Made by a program: the position numbers and the translations under genes. From contig CAMYLA010000026.1 of assembly GCA_947259095.1 (NCBI GenBank), forward strand, positions 1-64,000: 64,000 bases of DNA. Direction: 5' to 3'. Under the pieces are notes generated by a model. The model saw only the letters and a list, made by a program, of their open reading frames with translations. It was not told the DNA's origin and ran no database searches. Shown one piece after another: positions 43,426 through 51,083 of the stretch. The stretch comes from an uncultured Acidimicrobiaceae bacterium. Its GTDB lineage: Bacteria; Actinomycetota; Acidimicrobiia; Acidimicrobiales; SZUA-35. Within the stretch, counting starts at the first letter, position 1. Each line of letters starts with the position of its first letter.

Positions 43426-43566
43426 TCAGCGGCGGCCGCCGTCGACGAGGAATTGCCGGGCGGTGCAGGCTGCACCGCTCCCGATGCCGTCGGCGCCCCC
43501 GGTGACGAACACGGTCCGGTCGACCAGGGACGGACAGCCGGCGTCGCGGGGCTCGAGATCGGCCAT
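43426..43566 (-). pseudogene. remnant of an SDR gene, internal deletion leaving 46 codons
   Basis: A 46-codon frame from ATG 43566 to TGA 43426 reads LVDRTVFVTGGADGIGSG, the start of an SDR Rossmann fold, joined directly to ARQFLVDGGRR, the typical SDR C-terminus. About 200 middle codons, including the catalytic Tyr-Lys, are absent and the frame is preserved. The start lies one base after the stop of the PNPOx-fold gene, as in a normal operon. This is an inactive remnant, or an assembly collapse. Confidence 0.75.
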
Positions 43567-43567
43567 C

Positions 43568-44008
43568 TCAGGCCGCCCAGCGTTGCATGCCGCCCATGCC
43601 GTACTGCTTCAGCACAAGTGCCCTCGTCGGTCGGATGGCCAGGAAGCCGGTGTCTGGCGAGTCGTCGGGGCCGCCGGGAGCGAAGGCGCTGAGGTCGTAG
43701 TCGAACACCCCTTCCCACAGGCGCCGTTTCGTTTCGACATCGGTGAACAGCTCGGCGGTCCCCCACAGCTCCACACCATCGCCAACCTCGGTGACCTGCC
43801 AGTGGAGGGCGACCTTGTTGTTGGCCGCCACGTTGCGGGCCTTGACCGAGTTGGCACCCAGCATGGTCCACAGGGTGTCGCCCTCCCAGCAGGGGTGGAC
43901 GGGAACGACGTCCGGTTCACCGTCGGCCCCGACCGTGGCCAGGTGGGCCCAGACGCTGAGGCCGGAGGCACATGCCTTCACCTCGTCGAGATCGATCCTG
44001 TCGCTCAT
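43568..44008 (-). CDS. pyridoxamine 5'-phosphate oxidase-fold protein
   Basis: A 146-residue split-barrel flavin protein: VWAHLATVGADGEPDVVPVHPCWEGDTLW, then ARNVAANNKVALHWQVTEVGDGVELWGTAELF, the pattern of the PNPOx-like/F420-dependent split barrel family (FDOR-like). It probably binds F420 or FMN and reduces small molecules; actinobacterial members are often F420-linked. Three ATG codons in a row (44014, 44011, 44008) follow GGAG; the last has the best spacing. The downstream gene is the SDR remnant and upstream lies a 23-bp repeat array. Confidence 0.8.
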   Translation of the reverse strand: MSDRIDLDEVKACASGLSVWAHLATVGADGEPDVVPVHPCWEGDTLWTMLGANSVKARNVAANNKVALHWQVTEVGDGVELWGTAELFTDVETKRRLWEGVFDYDLSAFAPGGPDDSPDTGFLAIRPTRALVLKQYGMGGMQRWAA

Positions 44009-44054
44009 CATCATCTCCGTTCTGCCGCGTCCGGATGGCCGCACGACATTGAAT

Positions 44055-44169
44055 CACACAGACGACCGTCGCCCGACCACACAGACGACAGTCGCCCGAC
44101 CACACAGACGACCGTCGCCCGACCACACAGACGACCGTCGCCCGACCACACAGACGACCGTCGGCCGCT
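44055..44169. repeat. five tandem 23-bp repeats
   Basis: Five head-to-tail copies of the 23-base unit CACACAGACGACCGTCGCCCGAC (shown here as CACACAGACGA plus CCGTCGCCCGAC) lie between the PNPOx-fold gene start and the esterase stop. Units 3 and 4 are identical to unit 1, unit 2 has one change, and unit 5 diverges after base 17. There are no spacers, so it is not a CRISPR array. Each unit holds the near-palindrome CGACGGTCGTC on the reverse strand. Confidence 0.85.
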
Positions 44170-44170
44170 G

Positions 44171-45466
44171 TCAACGCTCTGTCCGATTCCGAGCAGCTGC
44201 GTCGGCGACGACCCAGCCCGCGAACCGCTCGCAAGCGTCGACGGCGGCGCTGCAGCGGCGCGAGTTCAACATGTCGAACGCGTGCTGGGCGCCAGGCACC
44301 TCCCAGTAGACGACGGGCGCCTCGGAGACCGAGGCCAGGCGCTCGGCGAAGAGCCGGTTCTCCTCCCGCCGGACCAGCACGTCGATCGCACCCTGGATGA
44401 TGAAGAACGGCGGGGCGTCGGCACGGATGTGATCGATCGGTGACATCGCCCGGTAGAGGTCGGGGGCGTCCCTCATGCCACCCGGCATCACCGTGTGCTT
44501 CAACAGAACCTCGAACGAGTCGATTCGTCCCCGGAGGCCGTCGCGGTCGGTGAAGTCGGTCGGCCCGTAGAACGGGAGGCAGGCACTGACCGAGGTGTCT
44601 GCCGATTCGAAGCCGGGCTGGTACTCGGGGTCGTTCGGGGTCAGCGCCGCCAGTGCACTGAGATGGCCACCGGCCGACCCGCCGGTGACCATGATCATGT
44701 TCGGGTCGCCACCATGGGCTGCGATGTGTTCCCTGGTCCAAGCGATGGCCCGCTTGACGTCGATCAACTGCTCCGGCATCCGGTACTTCGGGGCGAGGCG
44801 ATAGTTGATCGACACGGCCACGTAGCCGTTGCGGACCAACCGGTGCACGAGCGGCATACCCTGCTGGCGTTTGTGGCCTGTCACCCAGCCTCCGCCGTGG
44901 ATCTGGATGATGACCGGGAGCAGGCCCTCGCCGGCAGCGGGCCGGTACACGTCGAGAAGGTGCCGCTTCCGGTGGTCGCCGTAGGAGATGTTTTGTTGGC
45001 GGACGATACCGGTGGCGTCGTGGTGAAAGGGCAGCAGGGTGATCGCCGGGCCGGGTCGGTCCCGCAGTGCGGCCCGGCGCTCGACCGACAGGTGATCGAG
45101 ATAGTCATCCCCCAGCCCGCGGCGAAGGGCCGCCTCCGCGGTGGGTCTGGCCCGGGACTGGACAAGGCGCACCGCCACCAGTCCGGTCCACGACATCGCG
45201 AGGGCGACGAGGCCGACGGATCCAGCGATGCCATCGAGGCCGCCGAGCGCCACCAGCAGGGCGGCCGCCGCCCCCTGCCAGATGATCTGGAACAGCGGCC
45301 ACTCCCCGGTGACCAAGCTGGTCATCATCGTGGGCAGGGCGAACGCCGCCGGCCGCTTGACCCGCACCAGTGCCGTGAACGTGGCCCACAGGCTGAACAC
45401 CTCGAGCACGAGCAAGAACCATGGGGCCAAGACCGCCAGGTTAGGGACCGGAGCCTGTCGGGCCAC
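44171..45466 (-). CDS. alpha/beta hydrolase (HSL/GDXG-type esterase) with N-terminal membrane helices
   Basis: About 431 residues. Two or three hydrophobic segments at the N-terminus (VLAPWFLLVLEVFSLWATF, IIWQGAAAALLVALGGL, VGLVALAMSWTGLVAV) anchor a hormone-sensitive-lipase-type hydrolase: oxyanion motif IQIHGGGWVTGHKRQ, nucleophile VTGGSAGGHLSALAA, catalytic Asp in QGAIDVLV and His in VPGAQHAFDM. It should hydrolyse esters at the membrane. The start is uncertain: GTG 45466 is the first good codon before helix 1, with no strong ribosome site; the frame itself is open to 45715. It is divergent from another hydrolase. Confidence 0.8.
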   Translation of the reverse strand: MARQAPVPNLAVLAPWFLLVLEVFSLWATFTALVRVKRPAAFALPTMMTSLVTGEWPLFQIIWQGAAAALLVALGGLDGIAGSVGLVALAMSWTGLVAVRLVQSRARPTAEAALRRGLGDDYLDHLSVERRAALRDRPGPAITLLPFHHDATGIVRQQNISYGDHRKRHLLDVYRPAAGEGLLPVIIQIHGGGWVTGHKRQQGMPLVHRLVRNGYVAVSINYRLAPKYRMPEQLIDVKRAIAWTREHIAAHGGDPNMIMVTGGSAGGHLSALAALTPNDPEYQPGFESADTSVSACLPFYGPTDFTDRDGLRGRIDSFEVLLKHTVMPGGMRDAPDLYRAMSPIDHIRADAPPFFIIQGAIDVLVRREENRLFAERLASVSEAPVVYWEVPGAQHAFDMLNSRRCSAAVDACERFAGWVVADAAARNRTER

Positions 45467-45587
45467 ACTCGACGGTTGGCCGCCACCGAGACCACCGACC
45501 CGGACGGGTGACACCGCCCGCCGCCAACACCAGCGAGGCCCATCACCTTTGGGCCGGACCGGGAGAGAGGGGCTAAGGTCGCCAATC

Positions 45588-46532
45588 GTGGACTCGAACC
45601 GGCAGACCGAGAACCGAGGAGCGCCCGCCGCGGCCAGACCACCGAGCTGGTTCACCGGTGCCATCGCCAACCGGCCGGAGTTCCATGCCGTCGAAGTCGA
45701 CGGCTGCCGGATCAATTACCTGTGCTGGGGCGACCCTGACCTCCCGGCGCTGATCCTGCTCCACGGTGGCGCCGCCCACGCCCACTGGTGGTCCTTCATC
45801 GCCCCCCAGTTCACCCAGCAATACTTCGTGGTGGCACCCGACCTGTCCGGCCACGGCGACAGCGGCCGGCGGCCGGACGGTTACACCATGGAGCAGTGGG
45901 CGGACGAGGTGATGGCGGTGGCCCGACACGCCCGGGCCCAGGATCGGCCGATCGTGATCGGCCATTCGATGGGCGGGCACGTGGCCATCGTGGTGGCGGC
46001 CCGATACGGCGACGATCTTGGCGGGGCCATGATCCTCGACACGCCGATCCAGCGGCCCGATCCCGAGTCCGAGGAGGGGGAGAAGGGCCGAATGTTCCGC
46101 AACCCCAAGACCTACCCCGACCTGGAGACGGCGCTGGAGCACTTTCACCTCCAACCACCCCAGCCCACCACCAACGACTACATCGTGAACCACATCGCCC
46201 GCCACTCCCTCAAGGAGGTCGACGGCGGCTGGACCTGGAAGTTCGATGCCGGGGTGTTCGCCAGGGAGCCGACCATCACCAACGCCTACCTCGACAAGAC
46301 CCGATGCCGGTTGGCGCTGATGCACGGCCAGCTCAGCGACCTGGTCACCCCCGAGGTCCAGTCCTACATGGAGGAGCTGACCGGCCGGAGCGCCCCGATG
46401 GTGGAGATCCCGCAGGCATACCATCACATCCCACTCGATCAGCCACTGGCCCTGATCGCCGCCATCCGGGCCATCCTGGCCGACTGGCAGCATTCGGTGG
46501 ACAAGAAACGTTTGCGGGACCTGACCAGCTAA
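45588..46532 (+). CDS. alpha/beta hydrolase
   Basis: A 314-residue hydrolase: LILLHGGAAHAHWWSFIAPQF (oxyanion hole), APDLSGHGDSGRR, nucleophile elbow IGHSMGGHVA near residue 124, a cap region, and a C-terminal histidine in PQAYHHIPLDQP. It resembles haloalkane/epoxide-hydrolase-like and meta-cleavage-product hydrolases. GTG 45588 gives the expected short N-terminus. The last 15 codons are duplicated downstream (46561-46606). It is divergent from the membrane esterase. The substrate is unknown. Confidence 0.85.
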   Translation: MDSNRQTENRGAPAAARPPSWFTGAIANRPEFHAVEVDGCRINYLCWGDPDLPALILLHGGAAHAHWWSFIAPQFTQQYFVVAPDLSGHGDSGRRPDGYTMEQWADEVMAVARHARAQDRPIVIGHSMGGHVAIVVAARYGDDLGGAMILDTPIQRPDPESEEGEKGRMFRNPKTYPDLETALEHFHLQPPQPTTNDYIVNHIARHSLKEVDGGWTWKFDAGVFAREPTITNAYLDKTRCRLALMHGQLSDLVTPEVQSYMEELTGRSAPMVEIPQAYHHIPLDQPLALIAAIRAILADWQHSVDKKRLRDLTS

Positions 46533-46606
46533 CTCGCCCCGCGACGTCGGCCCGCCGACATGGCAGCACTCGGTGGACAAGAAACGTTTGCGGGACCTGA
46601 CCAGCT
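46485..46606. repeat. 46-bp direct duplication of the hydrolase 3' end
   Basis: Bases 46485-46530, the last codons of the hydrolase, recur at 46561-46606 with a single mismatch (T/C), offset by 76 bases. The copy lies beyond the stop in non-coding DNA, before the convergent response regulator. It is a recent local duplication. Confidence 0.9.
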
Positions 46607-46636
46607 GAACCGCCCGGGGACGCGCCCCGGGCCCCG

Positions 46637-47278
46637 TCAGACGATGCGGCGGCGGGCGGCCCAGTTCTGGAGCTCGTTGCGGCTCGAGAACTGGAGCTTG
46701 CGAAGCACGGCCGAGGCGTGGGTCTCCACCGTCTTGACCGAGATGGTCAGCCGGCGGGCAATTTCTTTGTAGGCGTAGCCACGGGCCAGCAACCGCATGA
46801 CCTCCTTCTCCCGGGGCGACAGCTGATCGAGCTCCGGGTCGACCGGCTCGACGACCGAGGCCGAGAAGGCGTCGATCACGAACCCGGCCAGGCGGGGCGA
46901 GAACACCGCGTCGCCGTCGGCCACACGCAGGATCGACGACACCAGCTCCGGGCCCTTGATCGATTTCGTGACATAGCCCCGGGCCCCGGCCCGGATGGTC
47001 TCGATGACGTCCTCGGGGGCGTCGGAGACCGACAGGGCCAGGAACTTCGACGTCTGACCCCTGGCCGCAAGGGCGGCGATCACATCGGCCCCGGTCCCCG
47101 ACGGGAGGTGAACGTCGAGTAGCACCACATCGGGCGACGTCGCGACGATCACATCGACGGCGTCGGCCACGTCGGCGGCTTCTCCGACCACGTGGACCGT
47201 GTCGCCCAGTTCGGCCCGAACCCCGGCCCGGACGAGATCGTGGTCGTCGACGAGGACCACGGTCGGCTGGAAGGTCAT
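46637..47278 (-). CDS. NarL/LuxR family response regulator
   Basis: A 213-residue two-domain regulator. The receiver has the acidic pair LVDDHDL, phospho-acceptor Asp55 in VVLLDVHLPSG and Lys in YVTKSIKG. The LuxR helix-turn-helix spans about residues 148-205 (LSPREKEVMRLLARGYAYKEIARRLTIS, KTVETHASAVLRKL). It is partner to the PspC histidine kinase, whose gene ends 28 bases upstream on the same strand. Together they likely respond to membrane or cell-wall stress and may control the divergent PspC/LiaF-like operon. ATG 47278. Confidence 0.92.
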   Translation of the reverse strand: MTFQPTVVLVDDHDLVRAGVRAELGDTVHVVGEAADVADAVDVIVATSPDVVLLDVHLPSGTGADVIAALAARGQTSKFLALSVSDAPEDVIETIRAGARGYVTKSIKGPELVSSILRVADGDAVFSPRLAGFVIDAFSASVVEPVDPELDQLSPREKEVMRLLARGYAYKEIARRLTISVKTVETHASAVLRKLQFSSRNELQNWAARRRIV

Positions 47279-47305
47279 GTTGTCATCCTGCCACGGTCGA
47301 ACCGA

Positions 47306-48286
47306 TCACGCCGACGGTTGCCCCGACGTCGGGCCCGGTCGGCGGGAGATCGAGATCTCGACCTCGGTCCCTTCGCCGATATCGGACGTGATCACCGCAG
47401 TGCCGCCGGCTCGCTCCATGCGGCCGATGATGGATTCGGTGACCCCCCGTCTGTCACCGTCGATCTCGGCCAGGACGAACCCGCAGCCCGCATCACGAAC
47501 GAAGAACTCCACCAGCTCGTCCGAGACTTCGGCGTACACGTCGATCCGGTCTGCGCCGGAGTGCTTGGCGGCATTGACCGTGGCCTCCCTGGCGGCGTCG
47601 AGGGCGGCGGCGATGTCAGCGTCGACCAGGCAGTCCCCGGCGGTGACCACCTCGACCGGCACCCCGTGCAGCTCCTCGACATCGGTGGCCATCTGATCGA
47701 GGCGGCCCCGGATCGATTCCCCGACCCTGGAGGCCCGGTCGGGGTCGAGCCAGTTCCGCAGTTCCCGCTCCTGGCGGCGGGCCAGGGTCAGCATGGTCTG
47801 GGGATCGTCGGCGTTGCGTTGGATCAGCGACAACGTCTGCAGGACCGAATCGTGGAGGTGGGCCGCAACCTCGGCCCGTTCCTCGGAGCGGACCCTGGCC
47901 TGGCGCTCCCGGTCGCGCTCCCTGGCCAATCTGAGCCACCACGGGGCCGAGAGGGCGACCGCCACGAACACCAGCCCGGCCAACAGCAGGATCCCCCGTA
48001 GGCCCGTCCCGGCCCACAGTGGGGTCACCACCGAGAACAGGATGACCAGTGAGACCACGATCATCAGGAACCCGAATCGCCTGGCCCTGACCGAGCGGGC
48101 CTTTGGGAACCGGGTCACCGTGTCGGCCGGGGCCGAGGGCAGCAGCAGCCAACAGCCGAGGTACAACAGGGCGCCCCAGCCGCCGGTCAACAGCAGAACC
48201 ACGAACGCGGCCCGCACCAGTTGGGGCGACACACCCGATTGTCCCATTCCCGGCCCCCACCGGGCCACCGGGGTTTTCCCCGACAA
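47306..48286 (-). CDS. PspC-domain sensor histidine kinase
   Basis: A 326-residue kinase. The N-terminal PspC domain is short (GVSPQLVRAAFVVLLLTGGWGALLYLGCWLLLP), followed by two helices (GFLMIVVSLVILFSVV, GILLLAGLVFVAVALS). The HisKA_3 dimerisation block is AAHLHDSVLQTLSLIQRNA, with the phospho-acceptor His, and the ATPase domain has NAAKHSGADRIDVY and RDAGCGFVLAEIDG. The start is uncertain: TTG 48286 opens the frame and later GTG/ATG codons would cut into the PspC domain. It forms a two-component pair with the downstream regulator and is divergent from another PspC protein. Confidence 0.88.
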   Translation of the reverse strand: MSGKTPVARWGPGMGQSGVSPQLVRAAFVVLLLTGGWGALLYLGCWLLLPSAPADTVTRFPKARSVRARRFGFLMIVVSLVILFSVVTPLWAGTGLRGILLLAGLVFVAVALSAPWWLRLARERDRERQARVRSEERAEVAAHLHDSVLQTLSLIQRNADDPQTMLTLARRQERELRNWLDPDRASRVGESIRGRLDQMATDVEELHGVPVEVVTAGDCLVDADIAAALDAAREATVNAAKHSGADRIDVYAEVSDELVEFFVRDAGCGFVLAEIDGDRRGVTESIIGRMERAGGTAVITSDIGEGTEVEISISRRPGPTSGQPSA

Positions 48287-48353
48287 AACCCTGACCGACT
48301 GGGGGGTCGATCAAGGCTCCCTCCCATTGCCGGACCGGGGATCGGCGGTGACA

Positions 48354-49907
48354 ATGAAGGCCATGACCGACTGGTTCCCCATCGAGTCGCCGGATGGCGG
48401 CTCGGCACTGCGGCGATCCGGCGACGCCAAGATCGCCGGGGTGTCGGGTGGTCTCGAGGATCGGCTGGGGATCGACCGCAACATCATCCGGGTCGGCTTC
48501 GTGGTGCTGGCCCTGGCCGGAGGGGCGGGGTTCGCCGCCTACCTCGGCGCCTGGATCCTGATGCCGGTCGAAGGGGCGGGGCCGACCACCCGCCAGACCG
48601 GCTCGTTGGTGTTCGGCGGCGGGCTGCTGGCCATCGCAGCCATCCTGGCCCTGGTCACCATCGGCGGCATCGAACCGGTTGCGGTGGCCGTCCTCGGCCT
48701 GGCCTTCGCCGGGGTGGTGGTGCTCAATCGACGGCCCCGACCACAGCCGGCCCCGGCCCCCATGGCCGGACCGGCACCGGTGGCCGATCCCCCACCGCCC
48801 TATCCTTTCAGCCCGCCTCCGACGCTGATCGAGCCACCACCAACACCGCCACCGCCGGCAGCGGCCGAAACGGGCGGCCCGGCCCGGCCCCCCATCCTCG
48901 CCGGGGTCGATCCGACAACCGAATTCGAACCGTCGCCAACACCGGACCCCACCACCGAACTGCGCATCGCCGCCGAGGCCGACGCCGACCCGACGACCGA
49001 GCTCGAACGAGCGGCCACACCCAACCCCGCACCACCACCGCCTCCGCCGGCCGTAGCGGCCGCACCGGCCCCGCCACCTGCGGCCTCTCCGACATCTCCG
49101 ACATCTCCGACATCTCCGACGCAGCCCCGACCGGCACCTTCGACACAGCCCGATCCGTTCCGGGCCAACAGCTACGGATCGAGCGGCCCGGTCGATGGTG
49201 GACCGCGAGCCCACTGGGCCATGACCAGGACCGCCGACGAGACGATCCTCGCCCCGCCGAAGGGCCCGGAGGCCCGACGGCCGTCTGGCCCGCCACTGGC
49301 ATCGATCACCATCGCCGCCCTGCTGGCGATCCTGGGGTTGGCCCTGGTGATCACCACCGTGGCCGGCAGCTACGTCGGTGCGGTGGCGGTGATCGGCACC
49401 GGCTTGGCGGTGGTGGGGCTGATGATGATCGTCAGCGCCTTCGTGGGCCGGACCGCCCGCCTGGTCCCGCTGGCGGTGCTGCTGCTGGTGCTGCTGCCGG
49501 CGGCGCCGATCATCGATCAGGCCATCGGCGACGGGGTGGGGACCACCGACATCACCGCGTCCCGGGTCGGCAATCTCGACACGCCCTATCGGCTTGGCAT
49601 CGGTGAGCTCCGGCTCGACCTCTCCAGGCTGGAGATCACCGAGGACACCCGGGTCGAGGTGGTGATCGGCACCGGATCGATGGTGGTGATCGTGCCGCCG
49701 GAAACCGCGGTCGAGCTGCACGGCGAGACCACGATCGGCTACGTGTCGGCTCTCGGTGAGGAGCGGGCCGGCATCGGGTCGGACCTGAACCTCCAGCCCC
49801 CGCCGTCGGCCGACCCGGACGCCCCACGGCTGATCCTCGACCTGTCGGCCACCATCGGCAGCGTCGAGGTGTACCGGGGCCGACCGATGGTGGACGGCGA
49901 TGGCTGA
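48354..49907 (+). CDS. PspC domain protein with LiaF-like C-terminus
   Basis: A 517-residue membrane protein. Residues about 17-75 are a PspC domain (RSGDAKIAGVSGGLEDRLGID, IIRVGFVVLALAGG, YLGAWILMPVE). Two more helices follow, then a Pro/Ala-rich, repeat-containing linker (TSPTSPTSPT, 9-base DNA repeat near 49090-49120; DPTTE repeated three times). A second membrane block (ITIAALLAILGLALVITTVAG to LVPLAVLLLVLLPAAPII) precedes a LiaF-like beta domain (LDTPYRLGIGELRLDLS, VVIVPPETAVEL). Such proteins modulate the adjacent envelope-stress two-component system. ATG 48354 or 48363 is the start. Probably controlled by the divergent kinase/regulator. Confidence 0.85.
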   Translation: MKAMTDWFPIESPDGGSALRRSGDAKIAGVSGGLEDRLGIDRNIIRVGFVVLALAGGAGFAAYLGAWILMPVEGAGPTTRQTGSLVFGGGLLAIAAILALVTIGGIEPVAVAVLGLAFAGVVVLNRRPRPQPAPAPMAGPAPVADPPPPYPFSPPPTLIEPPPTPPPPAAAETGGPARPPILAGVDPTTEFEPSPTPDPTTELRIAAEADADPTTELERAATPNPAPPPPPPAVAAAPAPPPAASPTSPTSPTSPTQPRPAPSTQPDPFRANSYGSSGPVDGGPRAHWAMTRTADETILAPPKGPEARRPSGPPLASITIAALLAILGLALVITTVAGSYVGAVAVIGTGLAVVGLMMIVSAFVGRTARLVPLAVLLLVLLPAAPIIDQAIGDGVGTTDITASRVGNLDTPYRLGIGELRLDLSRLEITEDTRVEVVIGTGSMVVIVPPETAVELHGETTIGYVSALGEERAGIGSDLNLQPPPSADPDAPRLILDLSATIGSVEVYRGRPMVDGDG

Positions 49908-50121
49908 GTCGAGGCGCCGCCCCCCAAACGCCGCAGCCCTGCTGTTCGGCATCATCCTGCTCGGCATCGGGGGCACCGCCGCCATGGCGGCCCAGACCGG
50001 CCTGTCGTTGCTGCAGTCGGCGTCGATCTGGCTGCTGGTCTGCGCCGCCATGATGCTCGGCTTCCTGGTCGACCGGGCCCGGTCCACCCCGTCAAGCGGA
50101 AGCGGGGGCCCGAACCCCTGA
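49900..50121 (+). CDS. small two-helix membrane protein
   Basis: A 73-residue protein with two hydrophobic segments (AALLFGIILLGIGGTAAMAA and ASIWLLVCAAMMLGFLV), a basic N-terminus and a Ser/Gly tail. Its ATG overlaps the end of the PspC/LiaF-like gene by eight bases, so it is co-translated with it. Not recognised as a named family; likely an accessory of the envelope-stress locus. Confidence 0.7.
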   Translation: MAESRRRPPNAAALLFGIILLGIGGTAAMAAQTGLSLLQSASIWLLVCAAMMLGFLVDRARSTPSSGSGGPNP

Positions 50122-50232
50122 TCGCCGGGCGGTGATCGCCGGACCCTGCCCGGCCCCGCCCCGGCGCTGTGCCCGGCCCCAGCCCCTGCCCCTGACCCGG
50201 TGGGGCGAGCCCGGGGTTGCCATACTGGTGCG

Positions 50233-50994
50233 GTGACCGTCGAGCCTCACTCCGACCCGGCACCGGCCATCGACCGGTATCCGGAGGTCTGCCCTCATGT
50301 CATCCGCCGAACCCCGATGCGGATGAAGTGGGAGGAGTTGACCATGCTCCACTGGCGCTACCCGGCGGCCGAGGTCCAGGCGCTGTTGCCGGAGGGTTTG
50401 ACGGTGGAGACGTTCGACGGCTCGGCCTGGGTCGGCCTGGTTCCGTTCCAGATGCGGATCGATGTGCCGTTCGTCCCGGCCCTGCCACGGATCCTGCATT
50501 TTCCCGAGACCAATGTGCGGACCTACGTCTCGGGCCGGTCCGGCGAACCCGGCGTGTACTTCTTCTCGCTGGAGGCCTCGGCGCTGGTGTCGGTGGTGAC
50601 GGCCCGGGTGACCTACCAGGTGCCGTATTTCTGGGCCGACATGTCGATCGAGCACCGCGGCGACCGGTTGCGCTACGAGTCCCGCCGGTACTGGCCGAAA
50701 CCCCGGGGGGCCAGCTCCCTGGTCGAGGTCGATGTTGGGCCGGCGTTCGAGCCGGGCGAGGCCGACGACCTCGACCGTTTCCTCACCGCCCGGTGGGCGC
50801 TCTACGGTGACCTCGGTCCGTGGATCACCTATGCGTCGATGTTCCATGAGCCGTGGCCGCTCCATCACGCCGAGGTGATCCGCTGGGACGATGAACTGGT
50901 GGCGGCGGCCGGCTTGTCGCAACCGACGGTGCCGCCGCTGGTCCACTACTCCCCCGGCGTGAACGTCCGCTGCGGCTGGCCCGGGCGGGGCTGA
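50233..50994 (+). CDS. DUF2071 (YqjF-like) family protein
   Basis: A 253-residue protein with the family blocks MKWEELTMLHWRYPAAEVQALLPEGLTVETFDGSAWVGLVPFQM, NVRTYVSGRSGEPGVYFFSLEAS and ARWALYGDL. DUF2071/YqjF members share a lipocalin-like or acetoacetate-decarboxylase-like beta fold; the biochemical role is not known. GTG 50233 is chosen as the first start in frame with coding-like sequence. It stands between the PspC operon and a CoA-transferase and shows no clear link to either. Confidence 0.85.
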   Translation: MTVEPHSDPAPAIDRYPEVCPHVIRRTPMRMKWEELTMLHWRYPAAEVQALLPEGLTVETFDGSAWVGLVPFQMRIDVPFVPALPRILHFPETNVRTYVSGRSGEPGVYFFSLEASALVSVVTARVTYQVPYFWADMSIEHRGDRLRYESRRYWPKPRGASSLVEVDVGPAFEPGEADDLDRFLTARWALYGDLGPWITYASMFHEPWPLHHAEVIRWDDELVAAAGLSQPTVPPLVHYSPGVNVRCGWPGRG

Positions 50995-51083
50995 ACCACC
51001 GGTGCTGGGCCAGGGGCTGCTGCCGGTGCCGACCAGACCCCCGCCCCTTCGCCCCGGTCGGCGCCGACCACTACCGTGCAGCC

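Noticed and set aside
44055-44169. CRISPR array
   Set aside because: Units are contiguous without spacers and no cas gene is in the window.
49084-49125. Nine-base repeats as a separate mobile or regulatory element
   Set aside because: They are in frame inside the Pro/Ser/Thr linker of the PspC/LiaF-like protein and are explained by linker slippage.
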